Shown: positions 45,950-55,015, numbered from the stretch's first letter. The stretch is 64,000 nt of DNA from Pelagibacter sp047722505 (GCF_047722505.1 NZ_CP159814.1:124001-188000); one strand, 5' to 3'. Made by a program: numbers and translations. Notes: a model not told the origin generated them from the sequence alone.

Positions 45950-47152
45950 ATGAATACAAATATTGATAAAAAAATATTATTTTCATGCTGTATTTCAATT
46001 TTACTAGCACTATCAATTTTTTATATCTCATTAAATTATAATGTATGGTCAAGTATTTGGGGGTTCTTAAAAATTCCACCTAATGTTGTACCATTTTCAG
46101 ATTTTAAAGCACACCTACTTTTTTTACAATGTGGAGAATTAGGTATAAGCATAAGTCAAGAATGCACCTTAATCTCAGCTGGTAATGCAAAGATCAGTAC
46201 ACATCCAAGAATTTGGATATATTTATTTGATATCCTAAATTTAAAAAATACTTTAATATATAATTTAAGCATAATAACCCTATTAACTCTTTATTTTTAT
46301 GCACTAATTAGCTTTATTGTTAACACCAATCATAAATTCACTAAAGTTTTTATGATAGTTTTGTGTTTTTCGACTTCTAACTTTATAATGATAGAAAGAT
46401 TGTCTACTGATTTAATAATTTTTTTATTAGTTTATTTTCTTTTAAATCAAAAAAATAAAATTTTACAATCTTTTATAATCTTTATAGGTTTTGTTTTAAA
46501 ATATTATCCAATATTTTTAACATCACTGCTAATAGAAAAAAAAAGAGACATTTTCATCTTCGTATTTTTTGTATTATTTTTTATATTTTTTTTTTATTAC
46601 GAAGAAATTAAATTAGCAAACAATAGTATTGTAGAAATGGCATTACCGATTGCATATGGATCTAGAACAATGTTAAAAGCTTTTTTCCATCTATCTCAAG
46701 AGTATAATTTTTTTCTTAACAATCAAAACATTAATTTTTTTAGAAATTTAGTTATGTTAATGTTTTTTGCATATGCTTTTCTTCTAATTATAGTTGGGTA
46801 CAAAGAAAAAATTTTAATAAATATAAATAATAAGATAGATAAGTTTTTTTTATCAGGGGCCTCGATTTATGTGGGTACCTTCATAATAGGTGCTAATGTT
46901 GATTATCGTTTAATGTTTTTAATCCTAACAATCCCATATTTGATGAAATTGGAGCTTGGGATCTTTAAATATTTAATCCTAATTTGTTATTTTTTATCAT
47001 TTAATAGTTTTTATTCTTTATCAGGTGAAGTGCTTAGTTATTCTTTTTTTATTAAATCAGCATTAATTTTCTTTTGTAAGTTTATAATTTTTTCATTACT
47101 TTCTGTTTTAATTGGATTACAATTAAAGAAAATAAATTTTTTTCAATTATAA
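45950..47152 (+). CDS. Polytopic membrane protein, possible GT-C/GT87-type glycosyltransferase
   Basis: A 400-residue protein with roughly ten hydrophobic segments. The first periplasmic loop has PFSDFKAH near residue 44, an acidic site like those of polyprenyl-linked-sugar-dependent GT-C enzymes (GT87/DUF2029). A late GANVDYRLMFLI segment resembles the same family. If so, it works in the periplasm with a sugar supplied on a polyprenyl phosphate by a DPM-like enzyme such as 44227 or 47837. The assignment is tentative. Confidence 0.6.
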   Translation: MNTNIDKKILFSCCISILLALSIFYISLNYNVWSSIWGFLKIPPNVVPFSDFKAHLLFLQCGELGISISQECTLISAGNAKISTHPRIWIYLFDILNLKNTLIYNLSIITLLTLYFYALISFIVNTNHKFTKVFMIVLCFSTSNFIMIERLSTDLIIFLLVYFLLNQKNKILQSFIIFIGFVLKYYPIFLTSLLIEKKRDIFIFVFFVLFFIFFFYYEEIKLANNSIVEMALPIAYGSRTMLKAFFHLSQEYNFFLNNQNINFFRNLVMLMFFAYAFLLIIVGYKEKILININNKIDKFFLSGASIYVGTFIIGANVDYRLMFLILTIPYLMKLELGIFKYLILICYFLSFNSFYSLSGEVLSYSFFIKSALIFFCKFIIFSLLSVLIGLQLKKINFFQL

Positions 47153-47158
47153 ATTAAT

Positions 47159-47848
47159 ATGTATAAAAAAAAAATATTTGATAAATTAGAAAAAAAATAT
47201 AACACATATCAAGACAAAGGAACTGTTGGCTTATTGATGAAAAATTGTCATAACCAACTGGAAAAAAATAAACATTTAAAAAAATTTAATAATAATAGTA
47301 GAGTTCTTGAAATAGGCGCAGGTTCTTCACCTCATTTAATGTATGTTTCTCATAATTATGGAAAATACATATTTTTAGAAAATTCAAAATTTGCAATTCA
47401 TTATTTAACAAAAAAATTTAAAAGAAATAAAAAAATTCTTTTTAAAAAATATAATGGAAAAAGAATTCCATTTAAATCAAATTATTTTGATAGAATTATT
47501 ATTTCCCATGTTTTAGAGCACATACCAGACCCTGAATACTTTCTTAAGGACATGATGTCTAAATTAAAAAAGAATGGTATACTGTCTATCGCATTGCCAT
47601 GTGATCCAGGTTTTTTATGGAGAGTGGGAAGGTTTTTTCTTAAAATATTTAGTGTAAAAATGAAATTAAATATTTCCAATATTGAATACGATTATATGAT
47701 TGCCTCAGAACATATTAACTCAATATTTAATTTAAAATCTATAATAAAATATTACTACTCAAAAAATATCATTAATGAAAGTTATTTACCTTTTAAACTT
47801 AAATCTCTGGATTTAAATTTATTCTATAATATAACTTTAAAAAAATAA
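47159..47848 (+). CDS. Class I SAM-dependent methyltransferase
   Basis: The 229-residue protein has SAM motif I VLEIGAGSSPHLMYV (near residue 44) and FDRIIISHVLEHIPDPEYFL, followed by GILSIALPCDPG, the Methyltransf_11 pattern. It starts 6 nt after the membrane protein and ends with a 12-nt convergent overlap. It could methylate a sugar or carrier lipid. Confidence 0.8.
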   Translation: MYKKKIFDKLEKKYNTYQDKGTVGLLMKNCHNQLEKNKHLKKFNNNSRVLEIGAGSSPHLMYVSHNYGKYIFLENSKFAIHYLTKKFKRNKKILFKKYNGKRIPFKSNYFDRIIISHVLEHIPDPEYFLKDMMSKLKKNGILSIALPCDPGFLWRVGRFFLKIFSVKMKLNISNIEYDYMIASEHINSIFNLKSIIKYYYSKNIINESYLPFKLKSLDLNLFYNITLKK

Positions 47849-48595
47849 TTTTCTTTTGATTATTAAAGCTATGTTTAAATATATAGTTTGAAATACTTTC
47901 ATTTTTGATTCACCTTTTTTCAAATCATATCTTAGATCTATGGGTAATTCATAAAAACGTAATTTATATTTGTATAGTTTGAGTAAAATGTCAGCAGATG
48001 CAGAAAAACCTGTTTCAGAAAAAAATTTTTTATTATTTTTCCAAGCCAGTTTAATTGGCTTAAGTTTAAATACTCTAAAACCAGATGTATAATCACTGAC
48101 ATTTTTAATCGGAAAAAAAACTTTATATAATATTGCAGCACCAAAACTTAAAAATTTTCTTAATTGATTTATTCCTGCTGTTTTAGAGTGTTTCTTAAAT
48201 CTAGATGCGATTACAATGTCATAATCATTATGAGTTAATGTCATTACCATTTTATAACTTAGGCTTACCGTATGTGAGTTGTCTGTATCCATGGTTATTA
48301 AAACATCGTCATCTTTTCCTTTTAAGAAGCAATATTCGAAACCTGTTTTAAGAGCCTTACCTAGTCCCATATTTTTTTTATGTTTTATGATCTTTATAGA
48401 AATATTTTTTTGTGAGTTTTGATGTTTAAAATTATTAATTATTTTGACTGAGCTATCTTTAGAACCATCATCTACAATAATAATCTTAACTGATATATTT
48501 TTTGATTTATAAAAGTTATTAAGATCTCTTAGTATTTTATTCAGATTTAAACTTTCATTATAACATGGAAATATATAAAAAATTTTTTTAGACAT
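47837..48595 (-). CDS. Polyprenyl-phosphate sugar synthase-like family 2 glycosyltransferase
   Basis: A 252-residue DPM1-like protein: YIFPCYNESLNLNKIL, IIVDDGSKDSSV, NMGLGKALKTGFEY and VLITMDTDNSHTV (DxD), then DYTSGFRVFKL, the conserved SGFR motif. It lacks an added membrane domain. It would load a sugar onto undecaprenyl phosphate, possibly for the GT-C-like protein at 45950. Its start codon is next to the stop of the broken 2-epimerase gene. Confidence 0.83.
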   Translation of the reverse strand: MSKKIFYIFPCYNESLNLNKILRDLNNFYKSKNISVKIIIVDDGSKDSSVKIINNFKHQNSQKNISIKIIKHKKNMGLGKALKTGFEYCFLKGKDDDVLITMDTDNSHTVSLSYKMVMTLTHNDYDIVIASRFKKHSKTAGINQLRKFLSFGAAILYKVFFPIKNVSDYTSGFRVFKLKPIKLAWKNNKKFFSETGFSASADILLKLYKYKLRFYELPIDLRYDLKKGESKMKVFQTIYLNIALIIKRKLFF

Positions 48596-49295
48596 TTATT
48601 TTAGCTTAAATTCTTTAGTCAAAATTTGTAAAATTTTTTTACTTATATTAACCCCATAAGGGTTATTCCATTTATTTTTAGATTTCATCATTTTATTTAA
48701 AGCATAGTCAATTTTTGTTCAGTTTTAATTTAAATAAAATTTTTTTATTGATCTTTATTTTATTTTCTTTTATTCAATCAGAAATAGTGTTGCCTACTAT
48801 AAAAATTTTAAAACTTGTAATATTTTCTTTTAAAAGATTTTTTTTTGACTCTTTGGTTGGTACCATTAATATGTCACTTAATTGATCTGTAATAATTCTA
48901 TTTATTTCCTCAGGCATAGATTTGTCATACGATCTAAGTCCAGCTTCTACATGAACTAATTTAGTTTTTTTACCATTATAATTTAACTTATTGCAAGCTA
49001 AAGACGAGGCCAAAACAGTATTGGTGTCTCCTTGATTAATTACAAAATCTGGTTTTTCTTTTAAAATAATTTTTGATAACTCAGTTATGGCAGTAGGTAA
49101 AAATTTTTTTTTAATTTTAAGTGAGTACTTAGGAATAACTTTAAAATCATCTAAGAATTTCCCATCCATTAAATATGTATAATGTTGTCCGGTATGAATA
49201 ATAAAGTATTTAATTTTTTTTTTTTCACACAATTTTATTAATGGGGATAATTTTATTATTTCGGGTCTAGTACCTAGAACAAAGCAAATTTTCAT
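48596..49295 (-). pseudogene. UDP-N-acetylglucosamine 2-epimerase (WecB-like) with internal deletion
   Basis: The first 173 codons (49295-48774) encode a good WecB N-terminal domain: LGTRPEIIKLSPLI, HTGQHYTYLMDGKF, VINQGDTNTVLA, HVEAGLRSYDKSMPEEINRIITDQLSD. The frame stops at IVGNTISD. Downstream, at about 48716-48596 on the same strand, sequence resembling the C-terminus reappears (KWNNPYGVNISKKILQIL, the NPYG..xxSxRI ending of this family) and terminates in TAA. About 150 residues of the second domain, including the UDP-binding part, are gone. This is a deletion pseudogene, not a short functional protein. Confidence 0.82.
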
Positions 49296-49379
49296 TAATA
49301 AATATTATTTATAATTAATTACTATTTTAATAGTATTTATATATGCAATAAATTATATAAAAAGATATACAACTATTTT

Positions 49380-50303
49380 ATGAAAATATTTCTTGCTGGA
49401 CATAAAGGCCTTGTGGGGTCTGCAATATTGAGAAAACTAAAAAAAAAAGGTTATAAAAAAATTATTATTGAGGATAAAAAAAAACTTAACCTATTAAATC
49501 AAGATGAAGTTTTTAAGTTTTTAAAAAAAAATAAGCCTCAAATTGTGATAATTGCTGCTGCTAGAGTAGGGGGTATTCATGCGAATAGTGTTTACGGTGG
49601 AGATTTCATTTATGAAAATTTACAAATACAAAACAACTTAATTCATTCTAGCTATCTAAATGGAGTAAAGAATTTAATTTTTTTAGGTTCCAGCTGTATT
49701 TATCCTAAGTTTTCTAAGCAACCGATTAAAGAAGATTATTTACTATCTGGAAAACTTGAGGAAAGTAATGAGCCATATGCTGTAGCAAAAATTGCAGGAA
49801 TTAAAATGTGTGAAGCGTACAATAAGCAATACAAAACAAATTATAAATGTCTTATGCCAGCTAACACTTACGGTCCAAATGATACGTATGATTTAATGAA
49901 CTCTCATTTTTTTCCTGCTTTAATACATAAAGCACATTTATGTAAATCAAATAAAAAGAATTTTTTAGAAGTATGGGGTAGCGGTCAGCCCTTGAGAGAA
50001 TTAATTTATGTTGATGATGTTGCGGATGCTTGTATTTTTTTTATGAATAAAAAAATTAAAGATACATTAATAAATATTGGCACAGGCAAAGATATGAAAA
50101 TTAAAGAATATGCTAAGTTTATAATAAAAAAATTAAACTTAAGTGTAAAAATTAAATTTAAATCTTCAAAACCAGACGGTATGAAAAGAAAAGTTTTGGA
50201 TATATCTAAAGCAAAAAAATATGGGTGGGTTTCTAAAACCTCTTTAGATGATGGATTTGATCAAACATACCAAGAATTTTTAAAAAAACTTGATAGAAAA
50301 TGA
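49380..50303 (+). CDS. fcl: GDP-L-fucose synthase
   Basis: The 307-residue extended SDR matches Fcl/WcaG: FLAGHKGLVGSAILRKL, AAARVGGIHAN, YPAxF-like FIYENLQIQNNLIHSSY, LGSSCIYPK, the catalytic EPYAVAKIAG, MPANTYGPND and WGSGQPLRELIYVDDVADA. It epimerises and reduces GDP-4-keto-6-deoxymannose to GDP-L-fucose. It overlaps the next epimerase gene by 4 nt. Its partner gmd lies 3.4 kb upstream, with unrelated genes and a strand switch between, which is unusual because they are usually adjacent. Confidence 0.96.
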   Translation: MKIFLAGHKGLVGSAILRKLKKKGYKKIIIEDKKKLNLLNQDEVFKFLKKNKPQIVIIAAARVGGIHANSVYGGDFIYENLQIQNNLIHSSYLNGVKNLIFLGSSCIYPKFSKQPIKEDYLLSGKLEESNEPYAVAKIAGIKMCEAYNKQYKTNYKCLMPANTYGPNDTYDLMNSHFFPALIHKAHLCKSNKKNFLEVWGSGQPLRELIYVDDVADACIFFMNKKIKDTLINIGTGKDMKIKEYAKFIIKKLNLSVKIKFKSSKPDGMKRKVLDISKAKKYGWVSKTSLDDGFDQTYQEFLKKLDRK

Positions 50304-51181
50304 AAAATATAATTGTTGTAACTGGAGGTGCGGGTTTTGTAGGAACAAACTTAATAGAACTATTTATAAAAAAAACTAAATATAAAATAATTAGTATTGA
50401 TGATTATTCATCTGGAAAAAAAATAAATCATATACAGAGCAAAAGAGTTAAATATATAAAAAGTAACACTAAGCATATTTCAAAAATTTTACACAAGTTA
50501 AGAAAAAATATTAATTCAATTTTTCATTTTGGTGAGTTTGCTAGAATTTATCAAAGTTTTTTAAAATTCAATCAGTGTATTGACTCAAATACTATTGGCA
50601 CAAATGAAGTATTTAATTTTTGTTTAAAAAATAATATTAAATTAATCTATTCAGCAACTTCTGCGACACTTGGTAATGCTGGACAGGATAAAAATTTATC
50701 CCCATACGCATTCACCAAAGCAAAAAATCTTGAGATGTTAAATAACCTTAAAAAATGGTTTAATTTTAAATTTGAAATAGTTTATTTTTACAATGTTTAT
50801 GGACCAAGACAAATATGTGAAGGAGATATGGCAACCGTAATTGGAATATTTGAAAACAGTTATAAAAAAAATACTAAGCTGCCAGTAGTTTTGCCAGGCA
50901 CACAAACAAGAAGATTTACCCACATAATGGATACCGTTGAAACTTGTTATTATGCTTGGAAAGAAAATAAATGCAGACATTACAGTATTTCAAATAAAAA
51001 AAGTTTAAGTATTTTAAAAGTAGCTCATTTTTTTAAAAAAGGCGTCAAATTACTACCCAAAAGAAAAGGAGAAAGGTATGCTTCTGCTTTAACAAATATG
51101 AGTTTATCAAACAAGGTTTTTAAAAGATTTGGAAAAGTTGATTTGGGTCTTTATATTAAAGAATTTATTAAAAATAATTGA
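50300..51181 (+). CDS. NAD-dependent nucleotide-sugar epimerase
   Basis: A 293-residue extended SDR with VVTGGAGFVGTNLIELF, SIDDYSSG, IFHFGEFARIYQS, SATSATLGN and the catalytic YAFTK. ENYGPRQ-type wording appears as YFYNVYGPRQICEGDM. The SDDYSSG/FHFGEF form resembles UDP-glucose 4-epimerase-like enzymes of many marine bacteria. The substrate is not known. It is the last gene before 5S rRNA; 50 bp separate them. Confidence 0.8.
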   Translation: MKNIIVVTGGAGFVGTNLIELFIKKTKYKIISIDDYSSGKKINHIQSKRVKYIKSNTKHISKILHKLRKNINSIFHFGEFARIYQSFLKFNQCIDSNTIGTNEVFNFCLKNNIKLIYSATSATLGNAGQDKNLSPYAFTKAKNLEMLNNLKKWFNFKFEIVYFYNVYGPRQICEGDMATVIGIFENSYKKNTKLPVVLPGTQTRRFTHIMDTVETCYYAWKENKCRHYSISNKKSLSILKVAHFFKKGVKLLPKRKGERYASALTNMSLSNKVFKRFGKVDLGLYIKEFIKNN

Positions 51182-51200
51182 TTATTAATTAAAAAAAACA

Positions 51201-51226
51201 TTTACAATCTAACATTTTCCTATATA
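51201..51226 (+). promoter_or_regulatory. Candidate promoter for the detached 5S rRNA gene
   Basis: Upstream of 5S, TTTACA (51201-51206) and TATATA (51221-51226) could be -35 and -10 elements, placed so that transcription would start near 51232. The spacer is only 14 nt, shorter than the usual 16-18, so the -35 call is weak. The need is real, since 5S is separated from 23S by 49 kb; read-through from the preceding plus-strand fcl unit is the alternative. Confidence 0.3.
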
Positions 51227-51231
51227 CCAGC

Positions 51232-51350
51232 GTTGCCTGGTGATTATTGCGAAGGGGTTATACCCGATCCCATTCCGAACTCGGAAGTCAAGCCCTTCAG
51301 CGCCAATGGTACTTTGTCTTAAGACACGGAAGAGTAGGACATTGCCAGGC
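51232..51350 (+). rRNA. rrf: 5S ribosomal RNA
   Basis: The TGCCTGG start near 51234 pairs with TGCCAGGC ending at 51350 to form helix I. Between them are the conserved CCGATCCCATTCCGAACTCGGAAGTCAAG loop B/helix III region (split here by its known bulges) and GCGCCAATGGTACT. The length of about 117-119 nt is normal. Its isolation from 23S rRNA is the notable point. No tRNA follows it. Confidence 0.96.
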
Positions 51351-51369
51351 TATTATTTAAGTTTTAGTT

Positions 51370-52380
51370 TTATTTTTTAAAAAAAAAATCTAAACATCCT
51401 TTGTAAAATCCTAAAACTTTATCTTTTTTTCTAATCTTAAAAGCTAACAAGATAAAGAAATAAGGAACCCTAAGTATGTGGTAGATGTAACCGATTATTT
51501 TGTCTGAGAGTGTGCCAGTTTTTTGAATCAACATTAGAAAACCTTTAGTTTCATTATAACTCCTGAAATACCATCCAGAAACATTAATACTACTAGCTAT
51601 TTTGTGGAAAGTTTCAGAATTAAGATTGACAACAAGTTTTCCTATTTTTTTTAATCTAAATGATAATTCGGCATCATCTGGTCCAAAAATAAAATCTTCA
51701 TCTTCTAGACCAGTAGTTTTAAAAACTTCAGTTTTATAAAAAGAACAGCAGCCAGCGATCATATCAGTTTCAATAATATCTTTATAGCTTGAGTTATCAA
51801 TAATTCTTTTTTTTTGTAAATTCATTGTCCTTTGAAATTTCAAATATGACCAAGTTGATTTAAAACCTTTCCACCAAATAGTATTTCTAAGATACGCATG
51901 TTTTATTTTCGGTGAAGCAGCAACAATATCATTTTCATCTAAAAATATAGATGACATATTTTTTAAATAATTTTTAGTAATTATAAAATCACAATCAATT
52001 CTTGCTGTAAGGTCATATTGATTTTGGATAGAGAATTTGAATCCAATATTAACACCAGGGGCCAAACCAATATTCTCTTTTAAATTATGCAAGTAAATAT
52101 TTCTATTACCTTTTGAAGCTACTTTAAAGTTTTTGGTAACGTCAATGATTTGAATTTGTTTATTTTTATTAAATTCAATTTCAGGATCATCTATTTTAAT
52201 TTTATTTTCTGACCAATCTTTAATTTTTTTAATGTGGAAGTTTTCAGATCCTTGATTTACTAAAAGGATATCAAAATTTTTATATTCGTTTTGGAAAATA
52301 CTCTCGAGACAAGCCACTGTATTTTCCCAATCATTCCAAGTAAGAATTGTTATTAAAATACTTTTATTCATTATTTCCAA
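51370..52380 (-). CDS. Family 2 glycosyltransferase
   Basis: A 336-residue GT-A protein: ILITILTWNDWENTVACLESI, ILLVNQGS, NIGLAPGVNIGFKF (the NxGxxxGxN loop), ARIDCDFIIT (DxD) and FGPDDAELSFRLKKIGK, the acceptor-side motif of rhamnosyltransferase-like enzymes. It is convergent with 5S, ending 20 bp from it. The second or fourth residue Met could be the start; the difference is three residues. It shows that sugar-transfer genes continue past the 5S boundary. Confidence 0.82.
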   Translation of the reverse strand: MEIMNKSILITILTWNDWENTVACLESIFQNEYKNFDILLVNQGSENFHIKKIKDWSENKIKIDDPEIEFNKNKQIQIIDVTKNFKVASKGNRNIYLHNLKENIGLAPGVNIGFKFSIQNQYDLTARIDCDFIITKNYLKNMSSIFLDENDIVAASPKIKHAYLRNTIWWKGFKSTWSYLKFQRTMNLQKKRIIDNSSYKDIIETDMIAGCCSFYKTEVFKTTGLEDEDFIFGPDDAELSFRLKKIGKLVVNLNSETFHKIASSINVSGWYFRSYNETKGFLMLIQKTGTLSDKIIGYIYHILRVPYFFILLAFKIRKKDKVLGFYKGCLDFFFKK

Positions 52381-52495
52381 TTTTAAATTTAAGTAGACTT
52401 TTAGAATTTAATTAACATATTTATTAGTTTATAGTTGAATATTAATATTTTTTAAATTTAAATTTATAAAAGGTGTTTTACATTACTTTGGACGC

Positions 52496-53275
52496 ATGGT
52501 ATCTAATTGGTTTGAAAATATCATGAATTCAATATCAGTAGTAATTTTAGTTGGAGGTATTGGCTCAAGGTTTTCTGCAATTAATGAGCCTCCAAAACAA
52601 TTATCCAAATTAAACCAAAACGTAATTTTAATAAATATTATAAATAATTTTAAAAGATTTGGATTTAATCATTTTATATTTCCGCTTGGATCAAAAAAAA
52701 GTTTTTTTATTAAATTTTTTAACAATAAAAAAAACATAAACAAATATAATTTTAATATTATAAAAAATAATTCTAAAAATCATAAATTAAAACTAAATAA
52801 AATAAATATTTCATACTTTGATGCAGGAGAAAATACAAAAAAATTCTTAAGAATTAAAAAATCTTTTAATTATACTAATAATGATGACATACTAGTTGTT
52901 TATGGAGATGACTTAGCCAACGTTAATTTAAGAAATCTTGTAAAAAAATATAATTTAACGAAAAGAAAAAAAGCAATAATTACAATATATAAAAAAAGAT
53001 CTCAATATGGACATCTTATCGTCAATAAAAGTGGTGACGTTAAAAAATTTATTGAAAAACCACCACATGAGCATCCAATAAATATAGGGTTTTATTTATT
53101 TTCTAAAAAAATTTTAATGTCTTATAATAAAAATAATCTCGAACTCGAGAGTCATTTTTTGCCAAGATTGACTAAACTTAATTTATTAAAAAGTTATGAA
53201 CATAAAGGATATTTTTATAGCATAAATGATAAAAAAGAATTAATGAGTGCAAAAATCAAGTTAAAAAATTTATGA
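52496..53275 (+). CDS. Sugar-1-phosphate nucleotidyltransferase
   Basis: A protein of about 259 residues with the nucleotidyltransferase signature VVILVGGIGSRFSAINEPPKQL close to the N-terminus, VVYGDDLANVN (metal site), KKFIEKPPHEHPINIGFYLFSK and a closing ELESHFLPRL. The GGIGSR..NEPPKQL form is like RfbF/GCD1-type enzymes that make CDP- or UDP-glucose from glucose-1-phosphate. A start at the internal ATG 52520 would place the motif in the usual position; the longer start has a GGA upstream. It overlaps the next gene by 4 nt. Confidence 0.76.
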   Translation: MVSNWFENIMNSISVVILVGGIGSRFSAINEPPKQLSKLNQNVILINIINNFKRFGFNHFIFPLGSKKSFFIKFFNNKKNINKYNFNIIKNNSKNHKLKLNKINISYFDAGENTKKFLRIKKSFNYTNNDDILVVYGDDLANVNLRNLVKKYNLTKRKKAIITIYKKRSQYGHLIVNKSGDVKKFIEKPPHEHPINIGFYLFSKKILMSYNKNNLELESHFLPRLTKLNLLKSYEHKGYFYSINDKKELMSAKIKLKNL

Positions 53276-54249
53276 AAAAACAAAATATACTTATAACTGG
53301 CGGGTTTGGCTTATTGGGCAAGCCATTGACTTTAAAACTTATAAATTTAAAACACAATATATTTATTTTAGAAAAGAAAAAAAATTCTAAAAGATTAATA
53401 TTTTTACCCAAAAAACCAAAAATGATTATTCAAGGAGATTTTACTAATAAAAAATTAGTAGAAAGTATAATAAAAAAAAATAAGATAAACGCAATTTTTC
53501 ATCTTGGTGCGATAACGCAAGTTTTAGATTCTCTGAAAAAACCATACGAAACCCATTCAGTCAATGTGATGGGTACTATAAATTTTTTAGAAAATATTAG
53601 ATTAATAAATAAAAAAATTACCTTTATTTATAGTTCAAGTGATAAAGCATATGGCGAACTCAATAAAAGAAAAGAATATAAAGAAGATGATACCTTAGAC
53701 GGAATATATCCGTATGATGTATCAAAATCAGCATCTGATTTAATATGCCAATCGTACAGCAAAACATATGGAATGAAAGTAGGCATTATAAGATGTGGAA
53801 ATATATATGGTCCTGGAGATTTAAATCTTGGAAGGTTAATTCCTGAAGTGATTTTATCTACTATCGCTAAAAAAAAATTTATAATTAGATCAAACGGCAG
53901 AGCCAGAAGAGATTATGTTTTTGTAGAAGATGTTGTGGATGCTTATTTAAAATTATTTAATAAAATTAAATCTTCAAAGGATCATCTAAAAATTTACAAT
54001 GTAAGTTCAAAATTTAATTATTCAGTTTTGCAAGTTGTAAATATGATACTTAAAAAAATGAATAGTGTTAAATTAAAATCAATAGTATCTAATACATCTA
54101 AACAAGAGTTAAATTTTCAAAGACTCAATTATTCTAAAATTAATCGGGATCTTGGGTGGAAACCTAAAACGGATATGCAAATAGGGCTCGAGAAAACAAT
54201 TTCTTGGTATATTAAATTTTACAAATTTTTAAAAAATAATAAGAAATAG
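53272..54249 (+). CDS. Nucleotide-sugar 4,6-dehydratase/epimerase (RfbG-like SDR)
   Basis: The 325-residue extended SDR has ILITGGFGLLGKPLTLKL, FHLGAITQVLDSLKKPYETHSVNVMGT, YSSSDKAYGE and the catalytic YPYDVSKSASD, then IIRCGNIYGPGDLNLGRLIPE and RRDYVFVEDVVDAYLKL. The S-SSDKAYG and YxVSKSASD blocks are those of CDP-glucose 4,6-dehydratase (RfbG). Together with the nucleotidyltransferase just upstream this looks like the RfbF-RfbG start of a CDP-deoxysugar pathway. It overlaps the convergent GT2 gene by 38 nt. Confidence 0.76.
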   Translation: MKKQNILITGGFGLLGKPLTLKLINLKHNIFILEKKKNSKRLIFLPKKPKMIIQGDFTNKKLVESIIKKNKINAIFHLGAITQVLDSLKKPYETHSVNVMGTINFLENIRLINKKITFIYSSSDKAYGELNKRKEYKEDDTLDGIYPYDVSKSASDLICQSYSKTYGMKVGIIRCGNIYGPGDLNLGRLIPEVILSTIAKKKFIIRSNGRARRDYVFVEDVVDAYLKLFNKIKSSKDHLKIYNVSSKFNYSVLQVVNMILKKMNSVKLKSIVSNTSKQELNFQRLNYSKINRDLGWKPKTDMQIGLEKTISWYIKFYKFLKNNKK

Positions 54250-55015
54250 CAGTTAAAATAGAATCAAAAGTAAGTGTTTGCTTTTTTTTAATGAAAGAAT
54301 AGTAATTATGTTGCATGTACCTTCTGATCCAAAATTTTTTACTAAATAAGTTTAAGTACTGATTGCCTAAGTTATTATTGTGAATATTTTTTTTTGTTAA
54401 TTGTTCTAAATCACATGAAATATCGTAATTTATTTTACAAAATATACTAAGCTGTGCATCGATAGCTAGATACTTCCAATTAAAAGGTTTTGCTTTTTTA
54501 AAGAATGTTTTTAACACTTTTCGTCTTACAAGAATAGAGCTTGTTCCATAGATTTGTGGCCAGTCATTAATAAATTGTTTAAATAGAAAATTTAACTTGT
54601 ATCTTTTTTTTTTAATTTTTTTACTAATGGTAAAATTCTTTTCAACTAGCATTGGATTATCTTGATTGAAGAAAATTTTTTTTTTATTTATTAATTTATC
54701 TAAAAAATAAAGTTTGTTTTTACTGAAATAATCATCACCATCCATTAAACAAATAAAATCACCTTTAGATTTTTTAAAACCAATTTGAATTTTTGCCATT
54801 TGGTTTTGCTCAGCTTGTTTATATTTCGAGGGAAGATGAAAATAGTGTATATTTTCTTTAGAAAAAAATTTATTATTTTTTATATATTGTTTTTTATCTG
54901 ATGTGTCACATATAATAACTTCATAATTTCTAAAGGATTGATCTAAACATGACTTTATTGCTTTATTTAAATGTTTATCTTGATTATGTGTGTTTATAAG
55001 AATACTAAATTTCAT
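54212..55015 (-). CDS. Family 2 glycosyltransferase
   Basis: A 267-residue GT-A protein: FSILINTHNQDKHLNKAIKSCL, VIICDTSDK and FICLMDGDDYF (metal-binding DGDD), then a Lys-rich C-terminal half with SSILVRRKVLKTFF. The 3' end overlaps the dehydratase gene by 38 nt, more than is usual in this compact genome. It is the last variable-type gene before the core block that starts with rpmJ. Confidence 0.82.
   Translation of the reverse strand: MKFSILINTHNQDKHLNKAIKSCLDQSFRNYEVIICDTSDKKQYIKNNKFFSKENIHYFHLPSKYKQAEQNQMAKIQIGFKKSKGDFICLMDGDDYFSKNKLYFLDKLINKKKIFFNQDNPMLVEKNFTISKKIKKKRYKLNFLFKQFINDWPQIYGTSSILVRRKVLKTFFKKAKPFNWKYLAIDAQLSIFCKINYDISCDLEQLTKKNIHNNNLGNQYLNLFSKKFWIRRYMQHNYYSFIKKKQTLTFDSILTAISYYFLKICKI

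Larger units (their letters stand above)
1981..51231. other. Hypervariable surface-polysaccharide island between 23S and 5S rRNA (HVR2-like)
   Basis: About 49 kb of densely packed, very A+T-rich genes for nucleotide-sugar synthesis, glycosyl transfer, modification and export sits between the 23S and 5S genes. In Candidatus Pelagibacter genomes the published hypervariable region 2 lies at exactly this place. Strand switches are frequent, defining roughly ten transcription units. No transposase, integrase or repeat-flanked boundary was seen, so exchange is probably by homologous recombination in the flanking rRNA genes (inference). Confidence 0.85.

Noticed and set aside
48774..49295. A short functional 2-epimerase of 173 aa
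   Set aside because: The second domain is missing while C-terminal debris lies just downstream, which indicates a deletion.
1981..51231. CRISPR array, insertion sequence, transposase or prophage
   Set aside because: No spaced direct repeats, transposase motifs, integrase or terminal inverted repeats were seen; homopolymer-rich stretches are due to base composition.
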